Positions 27,306-38,950 of a stretch of DNA of 64,000 nt are shown piece by piece (position 1 is the first letter of the stretch; the number at the start of each line of letters is the position of its first letter). The notes below the pieces were generated by a model. The model was not told the DNA's origin and searched no databases. It saw only the letters and a program-made list of their open reading frames with translations. The translations under genes and the position numbers were made by a program. Origin of the DNA: Gammaproteobacteria bacterium (GTDB taxonomy: Bacteria > Pseudomonadota > Gammaproteobacteria > GCA-001735895); contig JABHSO010000036.1 of the NCBI GenBank assembly GCA_018669845.1, forward strand, positions 25,562-89,561. Direction: 5' to 3'.

Positions 27306-28133
27306 ATGCATTTAAAAGATATATTGGTTTATCTGGATGACGGTGTTTCAAATGTGGAACGGGTGAAAGCAGCTTTTGCACTGGCTAAATCACATAAAGC
27401 CCGTTTAACAGGGGTTACATTAGCATCGGTAAAACCAGCACACCTGAAAGTAAAAAATACTAAAGCTCTTAAAAGAATATCAGAGCAACAGGCAGAAGAA
27501 AGGGCTGCAGAGTTTTCTGAGTTAGCAAAGAATGAAGGTATCTCTGTGGATACTCGAGTGGTTCATGGTGAAGAAGATGTGGCTGCGCGTAAAATGGCGC
27601 AGTTTTCACGCAACTTTGATCTTGTCATGTTGCGACAGGCAAATCCAAATAAAGATAACTTTTCGATCATTAAAGAAGTTTCTGAGCAGGTGATAATGCT
27701 CAGTGGGCGCCCTGTTTTTTTTATGCCTTATATTGGAGCTCATCGCATGCCTTGTAAAAAAGCCATGATAGCCTGGGATGGCACGCCTGCAGCTACCCGT
27801 GCGGTACACGATGCAATACCACTATTGAGTCAAATGGATAAAGTTATCGTGTTGGTGGTGAGACAAGGTAAGAAGAAAACCGCAAAAGGCGAACTGATGG
27901 TTGATTTTACGGTTAATCATTTAAAAAGGCATAAAGTGAAAGCCAAGGTTAAACGTATTAACGCGGGTACTTTTGATGTGCCAACTGTATTATTGAATGA
28001 AATAGCGGAAAATGATATCGACCTGTTAGTGATGGGAGGCTATGGAAAACCCAGTATCAGGCAGAAATTTTTTGGAGGTGTCACTCGTACTTTACTGTCC
28101 AGCATGATTGTGCCGGTGTTGATGTCGCATTGA
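27306..28133 (+). CDS. Tandem universal stress protein
   Basis: 275 residues made of two UspA-fold domains (about 1-140 and 148-275). The second carries the ATP-binding signature G-G-Y-G-K-P-S-I-R-Q-K-F-F-G-G-V-T-R; the first lacks it. Tandem Usp proteins are cytoplasmic stress or redox responders of unknown mechanism. It has its own upstream region, divergent from the DUF2892 gene, and converges on gltA. Confidence 0.9.
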   Translation: MHLKDILVYLDDGVSNVERVKAAFALAKSHKARLTGVTLASVKPAHLKVKNTKALKRISEQQAEERAAEFSELAKNEGISVDTRVVHGEEDVAARKMAQFSRNFDLVMLRQANPNKDNFSIIKEVSEQVIMLSGRPVFFMPYIGAHRMPCKKAMIAWDGTPAATRAVHDAIPLLSQMDKVIVLVVRQGKKKTAKGELMVDFTVNHLKRHKVKAKVKRINAGTFDVPTVLLNEIAENDIDLLVMGGYGKPSIRQKFFGGVTRTLLSSMIVPVLMSH

Positions 28134-28181
28134 TTGAAAATAGAGGAATTCTTATTCTGTATTTACTTCTGTGTTTACAAA

Positions 28182-28210
28182 GCTGGAGATAAACTTCTAG
28201 TATCTCCAGC
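28182..28210. terminator. Hairpin between convergent usp and gltA
   Basis: A perfect 10-bp inverted repeat GCTGGAGATA/TATCTCCAGC (28182-28191 with 28201-28210) with a 9-base loop. It lies 14 bases past the gltA stop and 48 past usp. The leftward side is followed by TTTGT only, so the U-tract is weak. It probably acts as a transcription end or mRNA 3' stabiliser for gltA. Confidence 0.65.
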
Positions 28211-28224
28211 AAATATGTTACAGC

Positions 28225-29520
28225 TTATCGTTTACTAAGATCCACGTAATCCCGAACTTTAGCGCCAGTATAGATTTGACGGGGGCGACCAATGCGTTGT
28301 TCTTTGTCTTCCATCATTTCCAGCCACTGGGAAATCCAGCCAGCAGTTCGTGCCATGGCGAAAATAACGGTGAACATATTGAGTGGCATATCCAGAGCTT
28401 TAAGAATAATGCCTGAGTAAAAATCTACATTGGGGTAAAGATTGCGTTCCAGAAAATACTCATCTTCCAGCGCTATTTTTTCCAGCTGCCGGGCAGTTTC
28501 AAATAAAGGTTGATTGCTGCTGTCCAGTACATTTAACAGATCATTACAGGCTTCACGAATAATTTTAGCTCTGGGGTCATAATTTTTATAAATTCGATGA
28601 CCAAAACCCATCAGTCTGTAATCATCATTTTTATCTTTTGCGCGTTCTATGTATTTTGGAATTTCATCAGGGTTTTTAATTTCTTCCAGCATACGGATAA
28701 CCGCTTCATTAGCCCCACCGTGAGCTGGTCCCCATAACGATGCAATACCTGCCGAGATACAGGCGAAAGGGTTAGCACCAGAACTACTGGCCAGGCGTAC
28801 CGTTGATGTACTTGCATTTTGTTCGTGATCGGCATGCAGAATAAAGATCAGTCGCATGGCTCTGACTGCAGCGGGGTCAACTTTAAATTCTTCGGATGGC
28901 ACACTGAACATCATGTACATGAAATTTTCGATAAAGTCTAAATCATTGCGCGGGTAGGGTAGAGGCAAACCGTGTGCTCGTCGATGACTGTAGGCCGCGA
29001 TTGTTGGCATTTTAGCGAGCAGTCGATGAGCGGAAATTTCACGATGCCTGGCATTATTTATATCCAGTGAATCATGATAAAAAGCAGATAAAGCACCGAC
29101 AACCCCGACCATAATGGCCATTGGGTGGGCATCATGGTGGAAGCCGTTAAAGAAATGTTTTACACCTTCATGCACCATGGTGTGCTGTTTTATCATGCCG
29201 ACAAAGTCGTAATATTCAACATGGCTGGGCAAATGGCCATACATGAGAAGGTAACTGGTTTCCAGATAGTTACTCTGTTCTGCTAGCTGCTCGATAGGGT
29301 AACCTCTGTAAAGCAGAATGCCCTTATCTCCATCAATGTAGGTGATATCACTTTTACAACTGGCCGTGGCCTGAAAGCCGGGATCATAAGTGAATAAGCC
29401 CAGTTTATTGTGTAATTGCCTGATATCAATGGTGGAAGAACCTATGGTTGGATCCAGAATTTCCAAATCAACTTTATTGCCGTTACGGTTATCGGTAATG
29501 GTTACCGTATTTTTTGTCAT
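28225..29520 (-). CDS. gltA: Citrate synthase (type II)
   Basis: 431 residues from the ATG at 29520, preceded by GAGGA; an upstream in-frame ATG at 29535 overlaps that ribosome site and is less likely. The family motifs include [24 protein letters not shown] and M-G-F-G-H-R-I-Y, with the catalytic His residues. The enzyme condenses oxaloacetate and acetyl-CoA in the TCA cycle. It is a single-gene unit. Confidence 0.97.
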   Translation of the reverse strand: MTKNTVTITDNRNGNKVDLEILDPTIGSSTIDIRQLHNKLGLFTYDPGFQATASCKSDITYIDGDKGILLYRGYPIEQLAEQSNYLETSYLLMYGHLPSHVEYYDFVGMIKQHTMVHEGVKHFFNGFHHDAHPMAIMVGVVGALSAFYHDSLDINNARHREISAHRLLAKMPTIAAYSHRRAHGLPLPYPRNDLDFIENFMYMMFSVPSEEFKVDPAAVRAMRLIFILHADHEQNASTSTVRLASSSGANPFACISAGIASLWGPAHGGANEAVIRMLEEIKNPDEIPKYIERAKDKNDDYRLMGFGHRIYKNYDPRAKIIREACNDLLNVLDSSNQPLFETARQLEKIALEDEYFLERNLYPNVDFYSGIILKALDMPLNMFTVIFAMARTAGWISQWLEMMEDKEQRIGRPRQIYTGAKVRDYVDLSKR

Positions 29521-29680
29521 GGGTTCTATCCTCATTTAATTCTTAGTATGGTTCGACAGATTTACAGTAGCCGGGTTCAGTGTCTTAGATCTTTTATAAT
29601 TACTAAATAAGCTAACTAGCCATAGAATGAATTTTTAAAGAATGTACTATGGCATTCCATCGATTTTGAAATTATAACGC

Positions 29681-30364
29681 ATGCAGACACTATTCTGTTT
29701 ATTGATTTTACTGATAGTTAGTATTCTTCCTGTTCAGGCCGATGAAAATGGGCGTTGGAAATTAACTATATCAGGCACTGATAAAATTGAATTTGGTACT
29801 GAAAAACTGGCTGGAGGTTTGAATGTTCAGTGGAAAACAGTGCTCGAATTTAAAGTTGAAAACAACAGGTTTTTACTAGGCACCGGAACAGCCGAGCTGG
29901 TGGAGGAAATCACTACATTCTCAAGACCTGCCAACATGTTTGACTGCCAGCTGGTGAATGGAATCTTTGCCAATCGTACTGGAATGAGCTTTTCCATGCC
30001 TCATCTTCGTTATAAAGCATTTCCAGTAGCCGGAAAATTACTTGGCAAAAACATACAGCTCAAACCTTTTCTTGATTATCCTGGTAACTACTTCGCTGTG
30101 TTATATCGATGTGAAACCACAAATGAACTGGGATCTTTCTGGTTGGAGCGCTCCCCACGTATTGCTCGGGAAATGAGTAAAAGGCAGGATACTACCACCA
30201 GGTTTGAAGCAGGTATTTATCAGGCCAATATCAAAGAAGTTAAAAGCATAGCCCCAGGTCCGCAACTAGAATTGCCACTGATTGATGGTTTGTCATTTAG
30301 TATGAGTGAGTTATATGGCTTAAGACTGCTTGAATATTCGTTAAATAAAATGGCTGATGAGTGA
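29681..30364 (+). CDS. Secreted protein of unknown function
   Basis: 227 residues with a signal peptide (hydrophobic residues 3-18, cleavage after about V-Q-A, residue 20). No domain is recognised. The mature part is mixed polar and beta-like, with two Cys (in M-F-D-C-Q-L and L-Y-R-C-E) that could form a disulfide. Composition and codon use match neighbours. It stands alone between gltA and the convergent xseA, which stops seven bases further on. Confidence 0.7.
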   Translation: MQTLFCLLILLIVSILPVQADENGRWKLTISGTDKIEFGTEKLAGGLNVQWKTVLEFKVENNRFLLGTGTAELVEEITTFSRPANMFDCQLVNGIFANRTGMSFSMPHLRYKAFPVAGKLLGKNIQLKPFLDYPGNYFAVLYRCETTNELGSFWLERSPRIAREMSKRQDTTTRFEAGIYQANIKEVKSIAPGPQLELPLIDGLSFSMSELYGLRLLEYSLNKMADE

Positions 30365-30371
30365 ACCTTGG

Positions 30372-31694
30372 CTATTGAACTTTGGCTTTTGTTTCTCCGT
30401 CTTTAAATCGAATATTGATAATATCATTTTGTTTTAACTGGCTGGCAGAACTGATGATCTGTTTGTTTTTACTGATAGCGGCATAACCGCGGGTAAGAGT
30501 TTTCAGGGGGCTCAGGTTATCCATTGTAGTTGCCAGCAGGCTAAACTGATGGTGGCAGTCTTCCATGCGATTATTCATGGACTGTATTAATTGATGGTTC
30601 AGGTTGTTTAACTGGTTTGTCAGTAATGGAATATTTGATTCCGGGTTGTGATGTTTCAATTGCTCAAATGCCAGATGAAACTTGTTTTGGTTTTGTTGAA
30701 GTCGGTTAGCTTGAATGGCCTTTAGGCGCGATTGTGCAAATATCAGGCGTTGTTTTAAGTTATCCATCGAACGTTCAGGATGAAAGCTTAAAATCCGTTC
30801 TTTTGAATTTAACAGGCTATCAGCTTTACTCTGTAAAAGTGACTGCATTTGAGTGGTTAAACGAGCTGACAGAATATCCAGCTGAGTCATAATCTCAAAT
30901 TGATCCATGGTCACTGTTTCAGCTGCGACTGAGGGAGTAGGGGCTCTTACATCAGCAACAAAATCGGCGATAGTAAAGTCAATTTCATGACCTATGCCGG
31001 TGACAACTGGTATTTCAGAATCAAAAATAGCACGAGCAACTGATTCTTCATTGAAACACCACAGGTCTTCCAGTGAACCTCCACCACGAATTAATAACAG
31101 AACATCACATTGAGCATGACGATTGGCTGATTCAATAGCCTGAATAATTTGAGCTGTTGCTGGTTCTCCCTGTACCGGGGTTGGATAAACTGTAACCTCA
31201 CTGGAAGGTGATCGACGTTCAATGACACTCAGTGCATCACGAATAGCAGCTCCACTGGCCGAGGTAATTAATCCTATATGACGAGCCTGGGCTGGGATTT
31301 TCTTTTTTTGATCGGTTGCAAACAGTCCTTCACTGGATAACTGTTTTTTCAATGCTTCATATTGCTGCATCAATCGGCCAACACCGGCCTCTTCCATGTG
31401 ATCAACAATCACCTGGAAATCACCACGGGCTTCATACAAAGTGACCTGAGCACGAATTAGAACCTGTTGCCCGTTTTCAGGTCGAAAAGCAACACGACCA
31501 TTTCGGTTTTTAAACATAGCAGCGCGAAGTTGAGCGCGTTCATCTTTGATCGAAAAATACCAGTGACCGGAAGCCGGTTTAGCAAGATTTGATATTTCAC
31601 CCTCTATCCAGATAGAGCCAATGCCTTTCTCCAACATGGTTTTGATTTCAAAATTAAGCGCAGAAACGCTCCAGATGGCTTCATTAATTTGCAT
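30372..31694 (-). CDS. xseA: Exodeoxyribonuclease VII large subunit
   Basis: 440 residues. An N-terminal OB fold (about 1-100, with I-W-I-E-G-E-I-S-N-L) is followed by the catalytic core (H-I-G-L-I-T-S-A-S-G-A-A-I-R-D, then R-G-G-G-S-L-E-D-L-W-C-F-N and G-H-E-I-D-F-T-I-A-D), a long coiled-coil region (about 270-390) and a terminal R-G-Y-A domain. With XseB it degrades single-stranded DNA. xseB is not in the window. Confidence 0.95.
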   Translation of the reverse strand: MQINEAIWSVSALNFEIKTMLEKGIGSIWIEGEISNLAKPASGHWYFSIKDERAQLRAAMFKNRNGRVAFRPENGQQVLIRAQVTLYEARGDFQVIVDHMEEAGVGRLMQQYEALKKQLSSEGLFATDQKKKIPAQARHIGLITSASGAAIRDALSVIERRSPSSEVTVYPTPVQGEPATAQIIQAIESANRHAQCDVLLLIRGGGSLEDLWCFNEESVARAIFDSEIPVVTGIGHEIDFTIADFVADVRAPTPSVAAETVTMDQFEIMTQLDILSARLTTQMQSLLQSKADSLLNSKERILSFHPERSMDNLKQRLIFAQSRLKAIQANRLQQNQNKFHLAFEQLKHHNPESNIPLLTNQLNNLNHQLIQSMNNRMEDCHHQFSLLATTMDNLSPLKTLTRGYAAISKNKQIISSASQLKQNDIINIRFKDGETKAKVQ

Positions 31695-31895
31695 ATTATT
31701 CTGGGGTTGGAGTGTAAAAAATAATTTAATCGGTACATCTAAAGTGTAAAGAATCTTTACACAGTTAGGAATTATTTAAAACCCTAATCTATAAGTTGTT
31801 GAAATTACAAGTGAGTTTATATGTGGCATGGAAAGTGGCTTTGTTTAAGTATATTTATCGTGGTTTCTAAAACCTGTATTTTTGGGAGATATACA

Positions 31896-32717
31896 ATGTT
31901 TAAAAAAATTATTCTTTCGACGGCATTTTTAGCCGTGTCAATCAATTCTGCTTTTGCTATTACTATCAATAACTTTAGTGACTGGGGAATTCAATCTGAT
32001 TTTTCAGCTGCTTCTGGTATTGATTCTATTGTCGAAGATTATACTGGTGGTTCTAGTGGTTACTTAAATCCTGGTTATGGTGGGCAAAGTTATGATGCCG
32101 AGGCCATGTATGCTACCTGGGATTCATCATACCTCTATGTTGGTGTATTCACGGGTCGAGCACAAGACGCTGGTGGCTGGACAGCAGGTGATATCGCTTT
32201 AGACTTTGGCTCTGATGGGACCTATGAATATGGTTTAGTGACTTCCAGTGCAGTTGGCTCGAATACTGATGCTGATGGAATAGGTATTGCTGGTGAATTT
32301 TATAGTGTCACTACTGGTGACACTGGCTGGAACTGGGGTATATGGTCTGAACCTGGAGTCGATGTTCCGCTAAACAGCCAGGGAACTATTGATTACAACC
32401 ACCCTACATCAGTAAGAAGTGGCACATTGAAAGGAACCGATAGCAATTTCTTATACAGTTCAATGAGTGGTTATAGTAATTCTGGTGTTGATGATCACTA
32501 CTTTATTTCTGCTGCAATCGATTTAAGTTGGATCAATGCAGCTGATCTTGGAAAGGATGACCTAACTATCCATTGGGCAGCAAACTGTAACAATGATTTT
32601 ATTATGCTTGATACCAGTACTTCAGTTCCAGAACCTTCATCATTGTTACTAATGTCAGCTGGTTTCCTCGGTTTATTTGGTAGCCTGATCTCAAGAAGAA
32701 AAAGAAAGGTCAGCTAA
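31896..32717 (+). CDS. PEP-CTERM sorting-signal protein
   Basis: 273 residues from the ATG at 31896, which has a GGGAG ribosome site; an in-frame ATG at 31821 would place 25 extra residues before a normal signal peptide and is less likely. After the signal (cleavage near S-A-F-A) comes a Gly/Ser/Asp-rich beta domain, then the C-terminal tripartite signal: V-P-E-P-S-S, a hydrophobic helix, and R-R-K-R-K. Such proteins are processed by exosortase and moved to the cell surface or matrix. No exosortase gene lies in the window. Confidence 0.88.
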   Translation: MFKKIILSTAFLAVSINSAFAITINNFSDWGIQSDFSAASGIDSIVEDYTGGSSGYLNPGYGGQSYDAEAMYATWDSSYLYVGVFTGRAQDAGGWTAGDIALDFGSDGTYEYGLVTSSAVGSNTDADGIGIAGEFYSVTTGDTGWNWGIWSEPGVDVPLNSQGTIDYNHPTSVRSGTLKGTDSNFLYSSMSGYSNSGVDDHYFISAAIDLSWINAADLGKDDLTIHWAANCNNDFIMLDTSTSVPEPSSLLLMSAGFLGLFGSLISRRKRKVS

Positions 32718-32740
32718 ACGGCTGAATTTTTCAGATAAAT

Positions 32741-32770
32741 AAAAAAAGCCGCTTTATTAAGCGGTTTTTT
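32741..32770 (+). terminator. Rho-independent terminator after the PEP-CTERM gene
   Basis: A stem CCGCTT/AAGCGG (32749-32754 with 32759-32764), TATT loop, and six T (32765-32770), with seven A on the 5' side. It is 23 bases past the stop codon. Confidence 0.88.
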
Positions 32771-32791
32771 GTGTCCAAGACTATTATCGGG

Positions 32792-34307
<1,516 letters not shown>

Positions 34308-34310
34308 TAA

Positions 34311-35894
34311 ATGAACCTAAACCACGACCTGCATGATGACAGGATACTGATTCTAGATTTTGGTTCTCAATACACCCAACTGATAGCACGACGTGTTCGT
34401 GAATTAGGGGTTTATTGTGAAATCTACCCCTGGGATATTGAAGTTGACCGTATTACTGCTTTTCTACCAAAAGGCATTATTCTGTCTGGTGGACCAGAAT
34501 CGACGCTGGGTGATCTGACACCTGAAGCACCGTTAGAAATACTGAAAATGAATATTCCAATCCTGGGTATTTGCTACGGCATGCAAACCTTAGCCAAACA
34601 ACTGGGTGGCAAGGTTGAAAATACCGGCCATAGTGAATTTGGTTATGCTCAGGTTCGTGCTCGTGGCCATACCGAGTTGCTGAGAGATATTCAGGATCAT
34701 GTCACTTCCGAAGGTCATGGCATGCTGGATGTGTGGATGTCACACGGAGATCGTGTTGCTGAAATGCCTGAAGGTTTTAAACTCATGTGCAGCACCGAAT
34801 CTGCTCCAATTGCCGGAATGGCTGACGAAGAGCGCAGAATCTATGGTTTGCAATTCCATCCGGAAGTGACTCATACACTTCAGGGCGGAGAAATTCTGGG
34901 TCGCTTTATCCATCAAATCTGTGAATGTGCCTCAGACTGGACCTCCGAAAATATCATTGAAAGTAATATTGAAAAAGTGCGTCAGCAGGTTGGTGATGGG
35001 CATGTCATTTTAGGACTCTCAGGTGGTGTGGATTCTTCAGTGGTTGCCGCGATGTTGCATAAGGCCATTGGTGATCAACTGACCTGTATTTTTGTAGATA
35101 ATGGTTTGTTACGTCTGAAGGAAGGTGATCAGGTGATGGATACCTTTGCCGAGCACATGGGCGTAAAAGTTATTCGTGTCGATGCTGAGGATCGCTTCTT
35201 AGGGAAGTTAAAAGGCATTACTGACCCAGAGCAAAAACGTAAGGTTATCGGTAATCTATTCATTGAAATTTTCGAAGAAGAAGCTCGTAAGCAAAATGAT
35301 GCCAACTGGTTGGCTCAGGGAACTATCTATCCTGATGTTATCGAGTCGGCTGGGGCATCTACCGGTAAAGCACATCTGATTAAATCGCATCATAATGTGG
35401 GTGGTTTACCGGATGATATGAAACTAAAACTGGTAGAACCTTTGCGTGAACTGTTTAAGGATGAGGTCCGAAAAATAGGTGTTGAATTAGGATTACCACA
35501 TGAAATGGTGTATCGCCATCCATTTCCGGGTCCCGGTCTTGGTGTAAGAATTTTAGGTGAAGTTAAAAAAGAATTCGCTGATCTGTTAAGGCTGGCTGAC
35601 AATATCTTCATGGAAGAGCTGTGGAAACATGAACTTTACGAAAAAACATCTCAGGCTTTTACCGTCTTCCTACCGGTAAAATCAGTAGGTGTAACCGGTG
35701 ATGGTCGTCGCTATGATTATGTGGTGGCATTACGAGCGGTTGAAACCATTGATTTTATGACGGCTCGCTGGGCGCATTTACCGTATGAATTTCTTGATCA
35801 TGTATCACGTAGAATCATGAATGAAATTGATGGTATTGCCCGGGTAACTTATGATATTTCTGGAAAACCTCCTGCGACTATTGAGTGGGAATAA
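34311..35894 (+). CDS. guaA: GMP synthase (glutamine-hydrolysing)
   Basis: 527 residues. The class I glutaminase domain has G-I-C-Y-G-M-Q (nucleophile Cys) and Q-F-H-P-E-V-T; the ATP-pyrophosphatase domain has L-S-G-G-V-D-S-S-V; and the C-terminal dimerisation domain ends P-P-A-T-I-E-W-E. It aminates XMP to GMP. It is co-transcribed with guaB and probably tadA. Confidence 0.98.
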   Translation: MNLNHDLHDDRILILDFGSQYTQLIARRVRELGVYCEIYPWDIEVDRITAFLPKGIILSGGPESTLGDLTPEAPLEILKMNIPILGICYGMQTLAKQLGGKVENTGHSEFGYAQVRARGHTELLRDIQDHVTSEGHGMLDVWMSHGDRVAEMPEGFKLMCSTESAPIAGMADEERRIYGLQFHPEVTHTLQGGEILGRFIHQICECASDWTSENIIESNIEKVRQQVGDGHVILGLSGGVDSSVVAAMLHKAIGDQLTCIFVDNGLLRLKEGDQVMDTFAEHMGVKVIRVDAEDRFLGKLKGITDPEQKRKVIGNLFIEIFEEEARKQNDANWLAQGTIYPDVIESAGASTGKAHLIKSHHNVGGLPDDMKLKLVEPLRELFKDEVRKIGVELGLPHEMVYRHPFPGPGLGVRILGEVKKEFADLLRLADNIFMEELWKHELYEKTSQAFTVFLPVKSVGVTGDGRRYDYVVALRAVETIDFMTARWAHLPYEFLDHVSRRIMNEIDGIARVTYDISGKPPATIEWE

Positions 35895-35930
35895 TCCATA
35901 GATAACTCTACTTATACCGATGAGTACTGG

Positions 35931-36401
35931 ATGCAACTTGCGCTTGAACAGGCGCAGGTTGCAGCCGCTGAAAACGAAGTACCAGTAGGTGCTGTTCTGG
36001 TCAGCGAACAAAATGAATTACTGGCTGTTGGGCATAACCGGACTATCGGTAGCCATGATCCAACGGCACATGCTGAAATAATAGTATTGCGGCAAGCCGC
36101 TAAAAATAATAAAAACTATAGACTGATTAATACAACCCTGTACGTGACGCTTGAACCTTGTGTCATGTGTGTTGGTGCGTTGATTCATGCTCGTGTTAAA
36201 AAACTGGTGTATGGTGCTCAGGAATATAAAACAGGTGCCATTCAAAGTGCCTGTCAGTTACTGGATGAAACCGTTTTCAATCACCAGATAGAAATAGAAT
36301 CAGGGGTTTTACAACAACAGTGCGCAGACATTATGAGTAATTTTTTTTCACGACGTCGTGCAGAAAAAAAACTAACCAAAAAGAATCGACTAAATGATTA
36401 A
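35931..36401 (+). CDS. tadA: tRNA-specific adenosine deaminase TadA
   Basis: 156 residues from the first ATG. The zinc and catalytic motifs are H-A-E-I (about 43-46) and P-C-V-M-C (about 73-77). It makes inosine at the wobble position of tRNA-Arg. Upstream of the ATG the frame is open back to the guaA stop and encodes D-E-Y-W directly before M, a segment that resembles the conserved TadA N-terminus (H-E-Y-W-M in E. coli), yet no ATG, GTG or TTG is available there. The true start is therefore uncertain. Confidence 0.92.
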   Translation: MQLALEQAQVAAAENEVPVGAVLVSEQNELLAVGHNRTIGSHDPTAHAEIIVLRQAAKNNKNYRLINTTLYVTLEPCVMCVGALIHARVKKLVYGAQEYKTGAIQSACQLLDETVFNHQIEIESGVLQQQCADIMSNFFSRRRAEKKLTKKNRLND

Positions 36402-37368
36402 AAAAATTCTGTTTAGCCATGTATTATTTTTGCTCATGTTAAGCCTGAACTTGAATGCTGCTGAGTTTGCTTTCAAATACCCTCGCTCAACGGTTGAAAT
36501 GGAGTTACAAAAAGTTTCTGAACATGTGTATTACGTTCAGGGGGCAACGGGTGTCGCCACCGATAATCAGGGGTTTATTTCTAATGCGACAGTCATTATT
36601 GGTGAAAAAGGTATCACTATTATCGATGGACTGGGTTCACCTTCTCTTGCTGAGCAATTATTATCATTAGTTAGAAATATATCAGATCAGCCTGTCATCA
36701 GAGTTATTACCACCCACTACCATGCTGACCATATTTATGGTTTGCAGGTTTTTGAAGATCTGGGTGCGAAAATCTATGCACCTTTTGGTGTTGATGAGTA
36801 TTTAAATTCACAGGGTGCAGCTGACCGCATAGAGGAGCGTCGCTTTTCTCTTGACCCATGGGTGAATGAAAATACCCGGCTGGTTTATCCCGATGTATTG
36901 ATTGAAGAATCATTTGTGATCAATGATGGTGATATAAAACTAACCATCAATTACCTGGGAAAGGCTCATTCTGATGCAGATTTAACTATTCTAGTGGAAC
37001 CTGATCAGGTTTTTATTAGTGGTGATGTGATTTTTGAAGGGCGTATTCCTTTTGTCGGAGACAGTGACTCCAAGGCCTGGCTTGAAACGCTCAATGAAAT
37101 GGCCGGGAAAAAAGGTATTAAAGCACTGGTTCCGGGTCATGGTGCACTGGCAACAGATCCTTTGCAGGCCATAAAACTAACTCGTGACTACCTTGCTTAC
37201 CTGAGATTACATCTGGGTGAAGGTGTTGAAGAAATGATGAGTTTTGATGAACTCTATGACTCGATAGATTGGGCTCCTTTTGAAAATTTACCGGCTTTTG
37301 AACTGGGTAACAGAATTAATGCTTACCAGGTCTTTTTAGCACTGGAAAAAGAGTTGCTTGATAATTGA
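36394..37368 (+). CDS. Secreted metallo-beta-lactamase-fold hydrolase
   Basis: 324 residues with a signal peptide (cleavage near L-N-A-A, about 22). The zinc motif is T-H-Y-H-A-D-H (about 105-111), followed by the distal ligands in G-K-A-H-S-D-A-D, G-D-V-I-F-E-G and P-G-H-G. The family includes quinoprotein-relay hydrolases and other periplasmic MBL enzymes; the exact substrate is not clear. It overlaps tadA by eight bases. Confidence 0.85.
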   Translation: MIKKILFSHVLFLLMLSLNLNAAEFAFKYPRSTVEMELQKVSEHVYYVQGATGVATDNQGFISNATVIIGEKGITIIDGLGSPSLAEQLLSLVRNISDQPVIRVITTHYHADHIYGLQVFEDLGAKIYAPFGVDEYLNSQGAADRIEERRFSLDPWVNENTRLVYPDVLIEESFVINDGDIKLTINYLGKAHSDADLTILVEPDQVFISGDVIFEGRIPFVGDSDSKAWLETLNEMAGKKGIKALVPGHGALATDPLQAIKLTRDYLAYLRLHLGEGVEEMMSFDELYDSIDWAPFENLPAFELGNRINAYQVFLALEKELLDN

Positions 37369-37672
37369 CGGCACCAATTTTTAATCATAACCGCTGGAAA
37401 CTGGTCATTAATCAGAAGCAGCAATAAACAATTCTCCAAATAAATGATTTAGCCTACGTGGGTATTTTTATTACTTATCCATAATACCAACGTTGTAGCA
37501 AAAGTTGTATAACCCAACATCACGACTATATCTATAGCGAGCCCCAGTTGCTGCGCTATAATTGCTGGCAAGCTATGGCGTACCTTATTGAATGTTATTG
37601 CTTATGGTATTAATAGCTCCAGCACCTGAAATAATTGAAATTACGATACGGCCAGGCACCAGGTTTTCAGGT
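37369..37672. other. Intergenic region with a possible decayed gene fragment
   Basis: 304 bases between convergent genes. No promoter or terminator is evident. On the minus strand, 37449-37601 is an open 50-codon stretch without a usable start, encoding a hydrophobic peptide (for example V-V-M-L-G-Y-T-T-F-A-T-T-L-V-L-W), and a second frame just upstream reads V-P-G-R-I-V-I-S-I-I-S-G-A-G. Together they look like the frameshifted tail of a membrane protein, but this may be chance. Confidence 0.25.
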
Positions 37673-38950
37673 TTACTGAATAAGAGCCAGAGTGAGCCAG
37701 GGCCAGTAAGTGATAATTAGCACAGCCACAAGCAAAATTAGAAAGAAAGGAATAGTTGCCTTGTAAAGAGTCATCACTGGTTTTTTAAAACGATAACTGG
37801 CAATAAAAAGGTTCATGCCTACGGGCGGTGTAAAATAGCCTAATTGCATATTAGCCAGAAAGATAATACCCAGATGAACAGGGTGAATGCCGTAACCGAC
37901 AGCAATAGGCAGGATAATCGGAACAATAATCACCAGAGCCGAAAATATATCCAGCATCATACCGAGTACCAGAAGAAAAATATTAAGTAATATCAGGAAT
38001 GTAAGCTTGCTCTGGATATGTTCACGAATAAAGTCAAACAGCCGTGATGGAACTTCTGTATCAATCAGGTAATTTGTTGATGCTAGAGATACTCCCAGAA
38101 TAATCATGATGCCGCCGACCAGCATCATGGACTCTCTGATAATACCTGGAAGTTGTTTGAGTTTAATTTCCCGCAACAGAAAAACTTCAACAACTAAAAC
38201 ATATAAAGCGGTAACTGAGGCAGCTTCTGAAACTGCAAAATAACCGGAATAAATCCCCCCTAAAACCAGAAAAGGTAAAGGCAGTTCCCACTTGGCCTGT
38301 TTGATGGAAAGCCAGGCATCAGGATGTTTTTTGACTAACTCCGGATTCTCTGTTCTGGGTTGTAACATGCTGTAGGTGCTGAGCATGAATAACATCAACA
38401 GGCCGGGTAAAGCCCCTGCGATAAACAGTTGATCGATACTAACCGGTTGATCCAGATCCATTTGTTGAGCTACCACACCGTACAGTATTAACGGTAAAGC
38501 GGGGGCAAACAATAAACCCAGACTACCTGAACTGGTGAGCAATCCCAGAGTGAAATTTTCCCGGTAACCAGCTTCTTTAAGGGCAGGGTATAAAAGAGCA
38601 CCCAGTGCCACTATGGTAACACCAGAGGCACCTGTAAAAGCTGTGAATAGAGCGCAGGCTACTATGGTGACTATTGCCAGTCCGCCTGGTAACCATCCTA
38701 GTAAACTGTGAGTCAGGTTGACTAGTCGTTGTGAAGCCTGTCCTTCACCGAGCATGTACCCTGCAAAGGTAAATAGAGGAATAGCCAACAGGACGGGCAT
38801 TTCTGCCAGTCGATAGACTTCGATTGAAATGACGGATAAATCGATTTCTTCACTGTAAAGACCTAACATGGCACTGGCTGCAATCACTGCAAACAGTGGG
38901 GTTCGCATGATGGCTAGCAGAATTAACAGGGGAGTTATTAGAATACTCAT
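37673..38950 (-). CDS. dctM: TRAP transporter large permease DctM
   Basis: 425 residues with about twelve membrane helices. Typical DctM segments include F-T-A-F-T-G-A-S-G-V-T-I-V-A-L-G and N-M-Q-L-G-Y-F-T-P-P-V-G-M-N-L-F. It forms the sodium-coupled channel of a TRAP importer with the small permease, whose gene it overlaps by four bases. It is the last gene of the leftward operon that starts at 45275. Confidence 0.95.
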   Translation of the reverse strand: MSILITPLLILLAIMRTPLFAVIAASAMLGLYSEEIDLSVISIEVYRLAEMPVLLAIPLFTFAGYMLGEGQASQRLVNLTHSLLGWLPGGLAIVTIVACALFTAFTGASGVTIVALGALLYPALKEAGYRENFTLGLLTSSGSLGLLFAPALPLILYGVVAQQMDLDQPVSIDQLFIAGALPGLLMLFMLSTYSMLQPRTENPELVKKHPDAWLSIKQAKWELPLPFLVLGGIYSGYFAVSEAASVTALYVLVVEVFLLREIKLKQLPGIIRESMMLVGGIMIILGVSLASTNYLIDTEVPSRLFDFIREHIQSKLTFLILLNIFLLVLGMMLDIFSALVIIVPIILPIAVGYGIHPVHLGIIFLANMQLGYFTPPVGMNLFIASYRFKKPVMTLYKATIPFFLILLVAVLIITYWPWLTLALIQ

